Program-made: the position numbers and the translations under genes
Notes under the pieces: model-generated
The model's input: only the letters and a program-made list of their open reading frames with translations
The model's database searches: none
What the model was told of the DNA's origin: nothing
Part shown: positions 26,048 to 34,057 of the stretch, piece after piece
How the letters are laid out: each line of letters starts with the position of its first letter
How positions within the stretch are numbered: the stretch's first letter is position 1
NCBI RefSeq assembly: GCF_001941965.1
Contig: NZ_MKZO01000006.1
Span: forward strand, 99,001-163,000
DNA: 64,000 nt
Source of the DNA: Pseudomonas putida
GTDB lineage: Bacteria > Pseudomonadota > Gammaproteobacteria > Pseudomonadales > Pseudomonadaceae
Direction of reading: 5' to 3'

Positions 26048-27202
26048 ATGAATCATGAATTCAGAAGCGTGCCGCGCATCGTCTGTGCGGCGGGGAGCCT
26101 GGGCAGCATTGGCGAAGTGTTCGCCGGGCTAGGGGCAGGGCGGGTGTTGCTGGTCTGCGACCCGGGCATCGTCAAGCTGGGCTTTGCCGCTACGGCGGTG
26201 ACTGCGCTGGAGGCAGCGGGTCTTGACGTGGCGGTGTTCGACCAGGTAGTGGCGGATCCGCCGGCCGCCGTGGTCCGCCAGGCCGTCGCCCAGGGGCGGG
26301 CGTTCGACGCCGATGGCGTGCTCGGTCTGGGCGGCGGCAGTTCGCTGGATGCGGCCAAGCTGGTGGCCTTGCTGATCAACAGCGAGCAGCCGCTGGAAGA
26401 CCTGTACGGCACCGACAGAGCCCGAGGCGGGCGCCTGCCGCTGGTGTTGATGCCGACCACGGCGGGGACCGGTTCGGAGGTAACCTGGGTCTCGGTGATC
26501 ACCGACGAGCAGCAGCGCAAGCAGGCGGTGTACTCGGCGCAACTGATGCCGGACGTGGCGGTGCTCGACCCCGAGCTGACCCTGGGGTTGCCGGCGCAGG
26601 TCACGGCGGCGACCGGGCTGGATGCCATGGTTCACGCCATCGAGGCCTATACCAGCCGCACCCGCAAGAACCCGATTTCCGATGGCCTGGCCACCACGGC
26701 CCTGGGGCTGCTGGGCGGCAACCTGCGCAAGGTGCTGGCGGACGGTCGCGACGTGGCGGCGCGGGAGGCCATGCTGCAAGGCTCGCTGATGGCCGGGATG
26801 GCCTTCGTCAACGCCTCGGTGGCGGCGATCCATGGGCTGGCGTATCCGTTGGGGGCGCGGTTCCATATCCCCCATGGGCATGCCAATGCGCTGGTCATGG
26901 CACCGATGATCCGCTTCAACCTGGAAGCGGCGCAGGGGTTGTATGCGGAGCTGGCGGGGTATCTGTTGCCGGGGGTGGTGTTTGCTGACGAGGCGGCTGC
27001 GGCCGAAGCCTTTGTCCAGGCTATCGAAGGGCTGGTCAGGGATAGCGGGCTGGAGACCCGTCTGTCGAAACTTGGGGTGGATGAAGCGGCGATCCCGGGC
27101 ATGGCCGCGGATGTGGTCGGCGGGTTGAAGCGGCTGATCGACAGCAATCCGCGGGATATGGATGTGCGGGAGGTTGAGGCGATTTATCGCGGGATTTACT
27201 AA
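26048..27202 (+). CDS. Iron-containing alcohol dehydrogenase (second of two)
   Basis: The 384-residue paralogue of the preceding gene keeps all the family motifs: GLGGGSSLDAAKLVALL, PLVLMPTTAGTGSEVTWVSVIT, GLDAMVHAIEAYTS, and HGLAYPLGARFHIPHGHANALVM with the metal-binding histidines. The pair aligns over the full length and probably arose by tandem duplication, then diverged. ATG 26048 starts the conserved N-terminus 11 bases after the first copy. A REP element follows, so this is likely the operon end. Confidence 0.88.
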   Translation: MNHEFRSVPRIVCAAGSLGSIGEVFAGLGAGRVLLVCDPGIVKLGFAATAVTALEAAGLDVAVFDQVVADPPAAVVRQAVAQGRAFDADGVLGLGGGSSLDAAKLVALLINSEQPLEDLYGTDRARGGRLPLVLMPTTAGTGSEVTWVSVITDEQQRKQAVYSAQLMPDVAVLDPELTLGLPAQVTAATGLDAMVHAIEAYTSRTRKNPISDGLATTALGLLGGNLRKVLADGRDVAAREAMLQGSLMAGMAFVNASVAAIHGLAYPLGARFHIPHGHANALVMAPMIRFNLEAAQGLYAELAGYLLPGVVFADEAAAAEAFVQAIEGLVRDSGLETRLSKLGVDEAAIPGMAADVVGGLKRLIDSNPRDMDVREVEAIYRGIY

Positions 27203-27225
27203 CCCCTTTCCAGGATCACCGCAAA

Positions 27226-27303
27226 CCCTGTGGGAGCTGGCTTGCCAGCGATGACGATGGTGAATTCACTACCGCTATCGCTGGCAAGCCAGCTCCCACA
27301 GGG
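27226..27303. repeat. REP pair
   Basis: Two inverted type A REP units with a GATGGTGAATTCACTACC spacer lie at the end of the dehydrogenase operon and before the convergent NADAR gene. Confidence 0.9.
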
Positions 27304-27316
27304 TCCGTGTCGCTTG

Positions 27317-27760
27317 TTATTGCTCTGTTTTCTTCAGTTCAGCACGAACCTGCTCCAGCAACTTGCCCAGCATGTTCTTGCCAGTTCCATCCCCACCATC
27401 TGCCCAGTACCGGTCGTTTTTGGTGTGCTCCACCAGCTCCGCATCCCCGGTCCCCAGCAGCGTCTCGCGCAGCTCGGCATGCTGGCTGAACTTGGCCCGC
27501 AGGGCGTCGAGCATCACCTGGTCGCGCACCTGGTCCCAGTCGCTGCGGAACGAGCGATGCCGCTCGCGGCCCATCTGTGCGGCGAGGAAGGGCGTCTTCG
27601 CTTCACGCACGGCATCGATATCCACCTGCTCGGTGAACTTGCAGGCCTGGAAGTAGTGTTCCGAGGTCGGCCAGACGCTGCCGTCGAGGGTGATCGCATG
27701 GCGGGAGAAATTCGAGAAGCAGCCGTAGGGCTTGTCGGTCTCGTAGAAGAGGATCTGCAT
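27317..27760 (-). CDS. NADAR family protein (YbiA-like N-glycosidase)
   Basis: The 147-residue protein starts with the NADAR hallmark FYETDKPYGCFSNFSRHAI, followed by WPTSEHYFQACKF and the C-terminal NDRYWADGGDGTGKNMLGKLL. The E. coli homologue YbiA hydrolyses the N-glycosidic bond of early riboflavin-pathway intermediates, removing reactive amino-sugar compounds; other NADAR proteins act on ADP-ribosylated substrates. It is flanked by REP elements on both sides and appears monocistronic. Confidence 0.9.
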   Translation of the reverse strand: MQILFYETDKPYGCFSNFSRHAITLDGSVWPTSEHYFQACKFTEQVDIDAVREAKTPFLAAQMGRERHRSFRSDWDQVRDQVMLDALRAKFSQHAELRETLLGTGDAELVEHTKNDRYWADGGDGTGKNMLGKLLEQVRAELKKTEQ

Positions 27761-27822
27761 GTCGGTCCTTGAGCGGTAGTGCGGTAGCGGATGATACCGC
27801 AGCTCTCAAGAACACTGCATGA

Positions 27823-27900
27823 CCCTGTGGGAGCTGGCTTGCCAGCGATTACTGAGGTGAATTCACCATAGCTATCGCTGGCAAGCCAGCTCCCACAGGG
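27823..27900. repeat. REP pair
   Basis: Inverted type A REP units with a spacer (TGAGGTGAATTCACCATA) related to that of the element at 27226, again containing GGTGAATTCAC. It separates the NADAR gene from the TonB receptor gene. Confidence 0.9.
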
Positions 27901-27925
27901 TTAGGTGTCAAGCTTCAGTTCAGCG

Positions 27926-30037
27926 TCAGAAGGTGTACGCCACCCCGGCCTGCACGGTGCGCGGTGCACCCGGATAGGCATAGGTGTTGAATGCGCCTTC
28001 GTCATACCCCTTGTTGAATACGTTCTTCACGTCCAGGTTCAGCCGCACATGCTCGTTGACCTTGTAGAAGCTCAGCAGGTCGACAACGCTGTATTGCTCC
28101 ATGGTGTAGGTCACCGCTTCGGTCTGGCCGTTGCGGTCATCGACGTATTTCACCCCGACACCCAGCCCCAGGCCCTTGGCGAAGCCATCCTGGAATTCAT
28201 AGGTGTTGAGCAGGCTGAAGCTGTTGCGCGGGATGTTGGCCAGGCGCGTGCCGGTCGGCAGGCGGTTGTCCTTGGTCACTTCGGCATCGACGTAGGCGTA
28301 GCCACCGATCACTCGCCACTCAGGGGTGATATTGCCGGCAACGTTGATATCCAGGCCACGGCTGCGCACCTCGCCAGCGGCGATGCTGTAGTTCGGGTCC
28401 ACCGGGTCGCGGGTCAGGACGTTTTCCTTGACGATGTGGTAGATCGCCGCGTCCACCGCCAGCTGACGCTCCAGCGCTTCCCACTTCACGCCCAGCTCAT
28501 AGGATTTGCCTTTTTCCGGCTCGAAACCGGCACCGTCACGGCTGGCGCCGCTGTTGGGCTTGAAGGAGCGGGCGGTGTTGGCGTAGACGGCCACGGTGTC
28601 GGTCAGGTCATAGAGCAGGCCGAAGCGCGGGGTTACCGCATTGTGCGACGCGTCCCAGTCGGTGCTGCCCGGCAGCCGGTTGTCGTACTCGTGCTCGAAG
28701 CGCTCCACGCGCACGCCGGCCAAGGCCTTGAGGCGCTCCGTCAAGGCCACCTGGTCCTGGATGAAGAAGGCCCAGGTCTTGAGGTTTTCCTGGTCGTGGG
28801 TGGTGGTGCGGGTCAGGGCGGGACGTGGCTGGCCGAGGACCGGGTTGTAGATGTCGATCGGGTAGGTGCCGTTGGCGGCCGAAGAACGCATGATGATCGA
28901 GTTGTAGTCGTAGTCTTCGTATTCCACGCCGGTCAGCAGCGTGTGGCTGAAGGCACCGGTATCGAAGTGGCCGGTGAGGTTCAACTGATAGTCACGGTCG
29001 GTCCATTCCAGCCGGCGCCAGTTGAAGTTGCGCTGCAGGGTACGACCGTCCGCCGGGGCGCCGTTGGCCTCCATCGCATTGCCGTCCAGCGAGCCGTCGA
29101 GGTACTGGAAACCACCGCCCAGGGTCCAGTTGTCATTGAGCATATGCTCGAAGCGCACCTGGGCCATGTCGTTGTCGTTGTGCAGCAGGTTGTCGCTGCC
29201 TTTTTCCCAGATATTGGTGTCCCGCGAGGCGCTGCCTTTCTGCGTGGTGTAGCGGGTCAGGCCGCGGTCCAGCGGGTGGTTGTTGCGCATGAAATCGCCT
29301 TCGAACACGATCTTCGTCGCATCGTTGACCTGCCAGCTGAGCACCGGCGCCACTTCGTAGCGCTCGCTTTCCACGTCGTCACGGAAGCTCTCGCCACCTT
29401 CGCCGAGCAGGTTCAAACGGTACGCCAGGCTGCCGTCCTGGTTCAGCGGGCCGCTGGCATCGAGGGTGCCGCGGTGCATGCCCTGGTCATCGAACTGGCT
29501 GCCGACGGTGACTTTCGATTCCGGCAGCGGCTGCTTGGTCACCACGTTGAAGGTACCGCCGGGATCGCCACGGCCATACAGGCTGGTGGCCGGACCGCGG
29601 ATCACTTCCAGGCGCTCGACGCTGGCCGCGTCCGGGGCATTGGGGTAGCCGCGGTTCATCGGGAAACCGTTGCGGTAGTACTCGCCGGTGGTGAAGCCGC
29701 GCACAGTCACGGTGGTCAGGCCCTGGCCGCCGAAGTTGTTGGCCCGGCCAACGCCGCCGGCATAGTCCAGAGCATCCTGCAGGCGGGTCGAGCCGGTATC
29801 TTCCAGCACCGCCTTGGGCACTACGCTGACCGATTGCGGCGTCTCGTGCAGGGCGGTGTCGGTGCGCGTCGCGCTGGCGGAACGGGTGGCCTTGTAGCCC
29901 TGCACCGGGCCATCGGCACGCTCGTAGTCGGCACTGTCGTTGATGTTCACGGCTTCCAGCTGGAGGCTCGGTTCGGCCGCAAGGGCCAGGGCAGGGACGG
30001 CGTGGAGCAGGCAGAGCGAGACGATGGTACGGCGCAT
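27926..30037 (-). CDS. TonB-dependent siderophore receptor
   Basis: The 703-residue outer-membrane receptor has a short signal peptide (IVSLCLLHAVPALALAA). Its plug domain contains ETPQSVSVVPKAVLEDTG, VRGFTTGEYYRNGFPM and VERLEVIRGPATSLYGRGDPGGTFNVVTKQP (overlapping parts of the plug), followed by a 22-strand barrel ending in a C-terminal aromatic (GVAYTF). It resembles the ferric-siderophore class (FhuA/FoxA-like). No sigma/anti-sigma genes or extended signalling N-terminus are present. I see no convincing Fur box upstream. The in-frame codon at 30118 is rejected because the signal peptide starts at 30037. Confidence 0.88.
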   Translation of the reverse strand: MRRTIVSLCLLHAVPALALAAEPSLQLEAVNINDSADYERADGPVQGYKATRSASATRTDTALHETPQSVSVVPKAVLEDTGSTRLQDALDYAGGVGRANNFGGQGLTTVTVRGFTTGEYYRNGFPMNRGYPNAPDAASVERLEVIRGPATSLYGRGDPGGTFNVVTKQPLPESKVTVGSQFDDQGMHRGTLDASGPLNQDGSLAYRLNLLGEGGESFRDDVESERYEVAPVLSWQVNDATKIVFEGDFMRNNHPLDRGLTRYTTQKGSASRDTNIWEKGSDNLLHNDNDMAQVRFEHMLNDNWTLGGGFQYLDGSLDGNAMEANGAPADGRTLQRNFNWRRLEWTDRDYQLNLTGHFDTGAFSHTLLTGVEYEDYDYNSIIMRSSAANGTYPIDIYNPVLGQPRPALTRTTTHDQENLKTWAFFIQDQVALTERLKALAGVRVERFEHEYDNRLPGSTDWDASHNAVTPRFGLLYDLTDTVAVYANTARSFKPNSGASRDGAGFEPEKGKSYELGVKWEALERQLAVDAAIYHIVKENVLTRDPVDPNYSIAAGEVRSRGLDINVAGNITPEWRVIGGYAYVDAEVTKDNRLPTGTRLANIPRNSFSLLNTYEFQDGFAKGLGLGVGVKYVDDRNGQTEAVTYTMEQYSVVDLLSFYKVNEHVRLNLDVKNVFNKGYDEGAFNTYAYPGAPRTVQAGVAYTF

Positions 30038-30199
30038 CGGCGTAGGAATCCTGACGGAATTTGTAGGACAAGGGAAAAATGCGCGCGGATAGTATCTGCG
30101 ACTACTTCTTGTTTGCAATCACTTTATCAGTTGATGGTATGCCAGAAATCTTGATGAATCGGACAGGAAAACCCCCGGAACAGAGGGCTTCTACCCTAA

Positions 30200-30215
30200 G
30201 CACCAAACTGGTGAG
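30200..30215 (+). promoter_or_regulatory. Candidate NtrC enhancer site
   Basis: GCACCAAACTGGTGAG is a near match to the NtrC dyad (GCACCA-N3-TGGTGC). It is centred about 147 bases upstream of a -24 element at 30355, a standard enhancer distance, and precedes an ammonium transporter gene, a classical NtrC target. Confidence 0.65.
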
Positions 30216-30354
30216 TTCTGTATTGGTTTTGCACTAAAAGAAATTTAATTTCCTGAGGGGAATTGACTGGTCGGACGCTGCTACTGATTTTTTCCTACAA
30301 CAAACACCCATGTTTTCAAGCGATTGCGACAAGTTCGCGGTGATTTTCCGAACT

Positions 30355-30369
30355 TGGCAAGGCGCTTGC
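30355..30369 (+). promoter_or_regulatory. Sigma-54 promoter of the ammonium transporter gene
   Basis: TGGCAAG-GCGC-TTGC matches the -24/-12 consensus with one difference in the -24 box. The TSS is expected near 30381, leaving a leader of about 98 bases before the ATG at 30479. Confidence 0.75.
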
Positions 30370-30392
30370 GTTGCCTCCCTGGCTATCACACA

Positions 30393-30410
30393 GCTGCGGT
30401 GCGCCGCAGC
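30393..30410 (+). other. Hairpin in the amt leader
   Basis: GCTGCGG and CCGCAGC pair around TGCG, near the 5' end of the predicted leader. It may stabilise the message or be a post-transcriptional target. Confidence 0.45.
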
Positions 30411-30478
30411 GACAATGAATGCCGGCCCGCCCAGCAAATGCGGCTACCGGCATCCCCATCGATTGGAGGCAGTGGGCA

Positions 30479-31798
30479 ATGATCCGGTATTCACCTGTGG
30501 TCCGCGGTACCTTGGGCCTTTCCCTGATGTTGGGCGCGACGGCGGCATTCGCCGAGGACGCGCCGGCGGCCATCGACAGCGGCGACACCGCCTTCGTGGC
30601 CCTGTGTTCGCTGGTGGTGCTGTTGATGATGTTGCCCGGGCTTGCCCTGTTCTACGGCGGCATGGCACGCAGCAAGAACGTGTTGTCGATCCTTATGCAG
30701 GTGTTCTGCACCGCGTCCCTGGCGGCGGTGCTGTTCGCCCTCTACGGCTACAGCCTGACCTTCACCGATGGTGGCTCGTTGCAGTCCTTTATCGGCGGCC
30801 TGGACAAGCTGTTCCTGCGTGGCGTGAGCAAGGACTCGATCACCGGGACCATCCCCGAGTACCTGTACTTCCTGTTCATGCTGCTGTTCGCCGCGATCAC
30901 CCCGGCGATCATCGTCGGCGCCTTCGCCGAGCGCATGAAGTTCTCGGCGGTGATGGTCTTCATGGCCTTCTGGCTGACCCTCAACTACCTGCCCATGGCC
31001 CATATGGGCTGGGGCGGTGGCTGGGTGTTCAACCTTGGCGTGCAGGACTTCGCCGGCGGCAACGTGGTGCACCTCAACGTCGGCATCGCCGCCCTGGTCG
31101 GTGCCTGGATGCTTGGCCGCCGCCGCGGTTTCGGCACCCAGGCCCTGGCCCCGCACAACATGACCATGACCTACACCGGCGGCTGCATGCTCTGGGTCGG
31201 CTGGCTCGGTTTCTGCGGCGGTTGTGCCCTGGCGGCCAGCGGCTTCGCCATGCTAGTGATGGTCAACACCATGCTTGCCAGCTGTGCCGGCGCCTTGGGC
31301 TGGCTGATCGTCGAATGGCAATACCGTGGGCGTCCGAGCCTGTTCGGCGCGATTTCCGGGGCGATTGCCGGCCTGGTGGCGATCACCCCGGCCTGCGGTT
31401 TCGTCGGGCCCATGGGCGCCATCCTCCTTGGCTTTATCGCCGGTCCGGTGTGCGTCTGGTCGGTGGACAAGCTCAAGCCGATGATCGGCCTGGACGACGC
31501 CTTCGACGTCTTCGGCGTGCATGGCGTGGCCGGGATCCTCGGCGGCCTGCTGACCCCGGTGTTCGCGCTCACTGCCATCGGTGGCCAGGGCTTTGCCGAA
31601 GGGCGCGGGCTGATGGAGCAGTTGATGGTCAATGGCGGGGCGATCCTGTTCAGCATCGTCTTCTCGGCGTTCAGCAGCTGGATCGCCTTCAAGATCGCCG
31701 GCGCGCTGTGTGGCGGGCTGCGGGTGGATGAAGAGGCCGAGGTGGATGGCCTGGACCTCTCCGCGCACGGCGAGGTGGGATACAAGTATTCCAACTGA
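30479..31798 (+). CDS. Ammonium transporter (Amt family) under sigma-54 control
   Basis: The 439-residue protein has a signal peptide (TLGLSLMLGATAAFA) and eleven membrane segments. The Amt features are LALFYGGMARSKNVLSILMQ, GAFAERMKFSA, DFAGGNVVHLNVGIAALVGA (first pore histidine) and FDVFGVHGVAGILGGLLTP (second pore histidine). It conducts NH4+/NH3 and often methylammonium. ATG 30479 follows TTGGAGGC; an in-frame ATG at 30419 is rejected because it would spoil the signal peptide. Unlike most amt genes it is not next to glnK. A hairpin separates it from the SMR gene. Confidence 0.88.
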   Translation: MIRYSPVVRGTLGLSLMLGATAAFAEDAPAAIDSGDTAFVALCSLVVLLMMLPGLALFYGGMARSKNVLSILMQVFCTASLAAVLFALYGYSLTFTDGGSLQSFIGGLDKLFLRGVSKDSITGTIPEYLYFLFMLLFAAITPAIIVGAFAERMKFSAVMVFMAFWLTLNYLPMAHMGWGGGWVFNLGVQDFAGGNVVHLNVGIAALVGAWMLGRRRGFGTQALAPHNMTMTYTGGCMLWVGWLGFCGGCALAASGFAMLVMVNTMLASCAGALGWLIVEWQYRGRPSLFGAISGAIAGLVAITPACGFVGPMGAILLGFIAGPVCVWSVDKLKPMIGLDDAFDVFGVHGVAGILGGLLTPVFALTAIGGQGFAEGRGLMEQLMVNGGAILFSIVFSAFSSWIAFKIAGALCGGLRVDEEAEVDGLDLSAHGEVGYKYSN

Positions 31799-31815
31799 TC
31801 CCTGAGGGAAAACAG

Positions 31816-31843
31816 CGCCGGCGCCTTGTGCCGGCGTTTGCAT
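31816..31843 (+). terminator. Hairpin between amt and the SMR gene
   Basis: CGCCGGC/GCCGGCG stem with a GCCTTGT loop followed by TTTGCATTT. It is a moderate intrinsic terminator or attenuator that would reduce read-through into the SMR gene. Confidence 0.6.
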
Positions 31844-31865
31844 TTGTCGTGAAAGGAGAAGGGCA

Positions 31866-32207
31866 GTGGTCTGGTTGAATGGATGGACGTATCTGCTGGC
31901 GGCCGGGGCGTGCGAGGTGCTGTATGCCTCGATCATTCCCAGGACCGATGGCTTCACCCGGTTATGGCCGAGCCTGTACTGCGGGGTGTTCCTGGCCTTG
32001 AGCATCTACCTGCTGAGCCTGTCGGTCAGGGAGCTGCCGCTGGGGCTGGCCTATGCGGTGTGGGTGGGCATCGGGACGCTGGGGACGGTGATCTACGGGA
32101 GCATGTTTCTCGGGGAATCGCTGGGGGTGTTGAAGGGGGTGTGTTTGCTGATGATTGTCGGCGGGATTGTCGGGTTGAAGCTGGTGGGGGATGGGCAGGT
32201 GGCCTGA
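31866..32207 (+). CDS. SMR family exporter, Gdx/SugE-like
   Basis: The 113-residue protein has four membrane helices and the SMR essential glutamate (E17 in AAGACEVLYASII). GFTRLWPS in loop 1 and LPLGLAYAVWVGIGTLGTVI resemble the Gdx (guanidinium exporter) branch more than EmrE, which normally has a YAxWxGxG motif of this type in both. It acts as an antiparallel dimer exporting small cations. GTG 31866 follows AAAGGAGAAGG. Neighbouring Amt and methylamine genes make a substituted ammonium or guanidinium ion a plausible substrate, but that is inference. Confidence 0.75.
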   Translation: MVWLNGWTYLLAAGACEVLYASIIPRTDGFTRLWPSLYCGVFLALSIYLLSLSVRELPLGLAYAVWVGIGTLGTVIYGSMFLGESLGVLKGVCLLMIVGGIVGLKLVGDGQVA

Positions 32208-32223
32208 CTCTGTCGGGATCGAC

Positions 32224-32312
32224 GCGGACCCTGTGGGAGCGGGTTCACCCGCGATTACGATGGTGGGTTCGCTATCGCAATCGCGGGTGAACCCGCTCCC
32301 ACAGGGTCCGCG
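32224..32312. repeat. REP pair, type B (GCGGGTGAACCCGC core)
   Basis: A palindromic element unlike the type A repeats: arms GAGCGGGTTCACCCGCGATT and complement, within outer arms CGCGGACCCTGTGG and complement. It lies between the convergent SMR gene and the 59-residue gene, and is the only complete type B pair in the window. Confidence 0.9.
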
Positions 32313-32325
32313 TCGTTTTGTAGCT

Positions 32326-32505
32326 TTACTTCAGTTTCGGCAGTTCTTCATCCGGCATCGCATAGCTGTGCTTCTCATGCACGAACGTAGTGACCAGCGC
32401 ATACAGCGTGGCCGCGATCACCACCACGGTGATCACCCCCAGCACCGCAGGCTTGTCGGCAAAGGTGAATACGGCGCTGGCGCCTTCATAGGTACTGATG
32501 CTCAT
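32326..32505 (-). CDS. 59-residue single-pass membrane protein linked to the Amt gene
   Basis: This short gene starts at ATG 32505 behind a GAGGAG site and ends with TAA at 32328-32326. It encodes 59 residues: a polar N-terminus (MSISTYEGASAVFTFADKP), one membrane helix (VLGVITVVVIAATLYALVTTFV, about residues 21-42) and a charged tail (HEKHSYAMPDEELPKLK). It begins 11 bases after the Amt stop on the same strand, so the two are almost surely cotranscribed. I do not recognise a named family. Its size and position suggest a regulatory or stabilising subunit of the transporter. Confidence 0.75.
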   Translation of the reverse strand: MSISTYEGASAVFTFADKPAVLGVITVVVIAATLYALVTTFVHEKHSYAMPDEELPKLK

Positions 32506-32516
32506 CCCGGTTCTCC

Positions 32517-33875
32517 TCAGACAGTGGCTTTGCTTTCAGCGATCATCACCGGCTTGGCTTTCACCGGCTCACCATAGATCCCGCTCCATTCCGGATAGGC
32601 CTGGGCCGGTACCTCGGTCAGGTCCAGGCCACGCTCTTCGGCATGCGCCGGCACCCGCAGCACGCCGGCCTTTTTCAGCGCCCAGGACACCAGGTAGCCC
32701 GGAATGAAGCCGAGCGAAGCCATGACCAGCGCGCCGCCCAATTGCCCCATGAAGCTGATCTCGGCCATGCCGTTCATGTTCGGGTAGCCGGAGAGGAACA
32801 CCCCGCTGATCACCAGCCCGGCAAAGCCGCCAAAACCGTGCACGGCAAAGGCGCCCACGGCATCGTCGAGACGGAATTTCAGCAGCAGGTTGTTGACCAG
32901 CGGCGCCACGGCGGCCACGCCCATGCCGATCAGGTAGGCCAGGCCGGGGTGGTAGAGGTCCAGGCCCGGGGCCACGGAGATGATCCCCACCAGCCCGCCG
33001 GACATCATCCAGTACGGCTCGCGGCTGGTGAGGTAGGCGCCGATCAGGCCGCCGGCAAAGCCCATCAAGGTGTTGAAGGCGAAGGCGGAGAGGGTGGTGG
33101 GCTGGCCGTAGATATTGATCCACTGCGCCCCCGAGCTGTAGATGATGCAGCCACCCAGGAAGCCGAAGAAGCCGACGATGATCAGCATCAGCCCGACCAC
33201 GCTCATCGGCATGCTATGGCCGACAATGGCGTTGGCGCTGCCGTCCGGATTGAAGCGGCCGATCCGCGCGCCGAGGTTGATCACCACGGCCAGGGCGAAG
33301 AAACCGGCGATCATGTGCACCACGCCTGCGGCGCCGACGTCGTGGTAGCCCCACTTGACCGTCAGCCAGCCCTCCGGGTGCCAGCCCCAGGCCGCGCCGA
33401 ACAGCCACAGCACCGAGCCGAGGAGGATGGTCATGATGATGAAGGCGCTCATCCGCGCCCGCTCGATGATCGCCCCGGACAGGATCGAACCGGTGGTGGC
33501 GGCGAACAGGGCGAAGGCGCCCCAGAAAATGCCGGTGGCGTTGTCCTTGATGTTCGGGCCCATGGCCTGGCTCCACGGCATCGCCGCGCTGAGGGCGTCC
33601 ATGCGCGGCACCAGGCCGTCGGGGAAGGCGTTGTAGATGGCCCAGCCGAACAGGAAGAAGGTGGGGACGATGAAGCCGAAGGCGAGGATGTTCTTGACCC
33701 CGGCAGCGAGAGCGTTCTTCAGGCGCGAGGCGCCGATTTCATAGGAGAGGAACCCGGCATGGATCAGGATCATCAAGGCGATGCACCACCAGTAGAAGAT
33801 CTCCATGTTCAGGGTATTGGTCATTTCGATCAGACCCTTCAGTTCCTCCAGGGTCGGGGCTTTCTGTTCTTCCAT
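32517..33875 (-). CDS. Second, divergent Amt family transporter
   Basis: The 452-residue protein lacks a signal peptide and starts with a 25-residue acidic cytoplasmic or amphipathic segment (PTLEELKGLIEMTN). It keeps the twin pore histidines in DVGAAGVVHMIAGFFAL and VGAFAVHGFGGFAGLV and the FEIGASR-like SYEIGASRLKNAL start. It differs strongly from the 30479 gene: the usual PHNxP motif reads GHSMP. This separate Amt branch, located between methylated-amine genes and a small partner gene, may carry methylammonium rather than ammonium. ATG 33875 is preferred over GTG 33878. Confidence 0.82.
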   Translation of the reverse strand: MEEQKAPTLEELKGLIEMTNTLNMEIFYWWCIALMILIHAGFLSYEIGASRLKNALAAGVKNILAFGFIVPTFFLFGWAIYNAFPDGLVPRMDALSAAMPWSQAMGPNIKDNATGIFWGAFALFAATTGSILSGAIIERARMSAFIIMTILLGSVLWLFGAAWGWHPEGWLTVKWGYHDVGAAGVVHMIAGFFALAVVINLGARIGRFNPDGSANAIVGHSMPMSVVGLMLIIVGFFGFLGGCIIYSSGAQWINIYGQPTTLSAFAFNTLMGFAGGLIGAYLTSREPYWMMSGGLVGIISVAPGLDLYHPGLAYLIGMGVAAVAPLVNNLLLKFRLDDAVGAFAVHGFGGFAGLVISGVFLSGYPNMNGMAEISFMGQLGGALVMASLGFIPGYLVSWALKKAGVLRVPAHAEERGLDLTEVPAQAYPEWSGIYGEPVKAKPVMIAESKATV

Positions 33876-33971
33876 CACTCGATCCTCGATGCAGATGCTT
33901 TTGGAATGTTGTGGTGGGCAGAGGGAAGTGGACTGCTTGCCTTTGAAGGCTTTTGTTTTTATGTGTTCTTG

Positions 33972-34052
33972 AGGGCCTCATCGCTGGCAAGCCAGCTCCC
34001 ACAGGGTTCGCGGCGCATGCAATACCTGTGGGAGCTGGCTTGCCAGCGATAG
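33972..34052. repeat. REP pair
   Basis: Inverted type A REP units with a short GCGGCGCATGCAATA-type spacer, between the chemoreceptor gene end and the Amt gene promoter region (33876-34057). Confidence 0.9.
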
Positions 34053-34057
34053 CGGTC

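Noticed and set aside
27905..30154. 749-codon plus-strand open frame opposite the TonB receptor
   Set aside because: It is an antisense shadow in high-GC DNA; the translation is low-complexity and the minus-strand receptor has full family motifs and a signal peptide.
30038..30200. Fur box before the first TonB receptor
   Set aside because: The best stretch (CTGATAAAGTGATTGCA on the minus strand) keeps only one half of the consensus.
31799..31865. Guanidine riboswitch before the SMR gene
   Set aside because: The gap is only 67 bases and is explained by a simple terminator-like hairpin; none of the ACGR-type conserved segments was seen.
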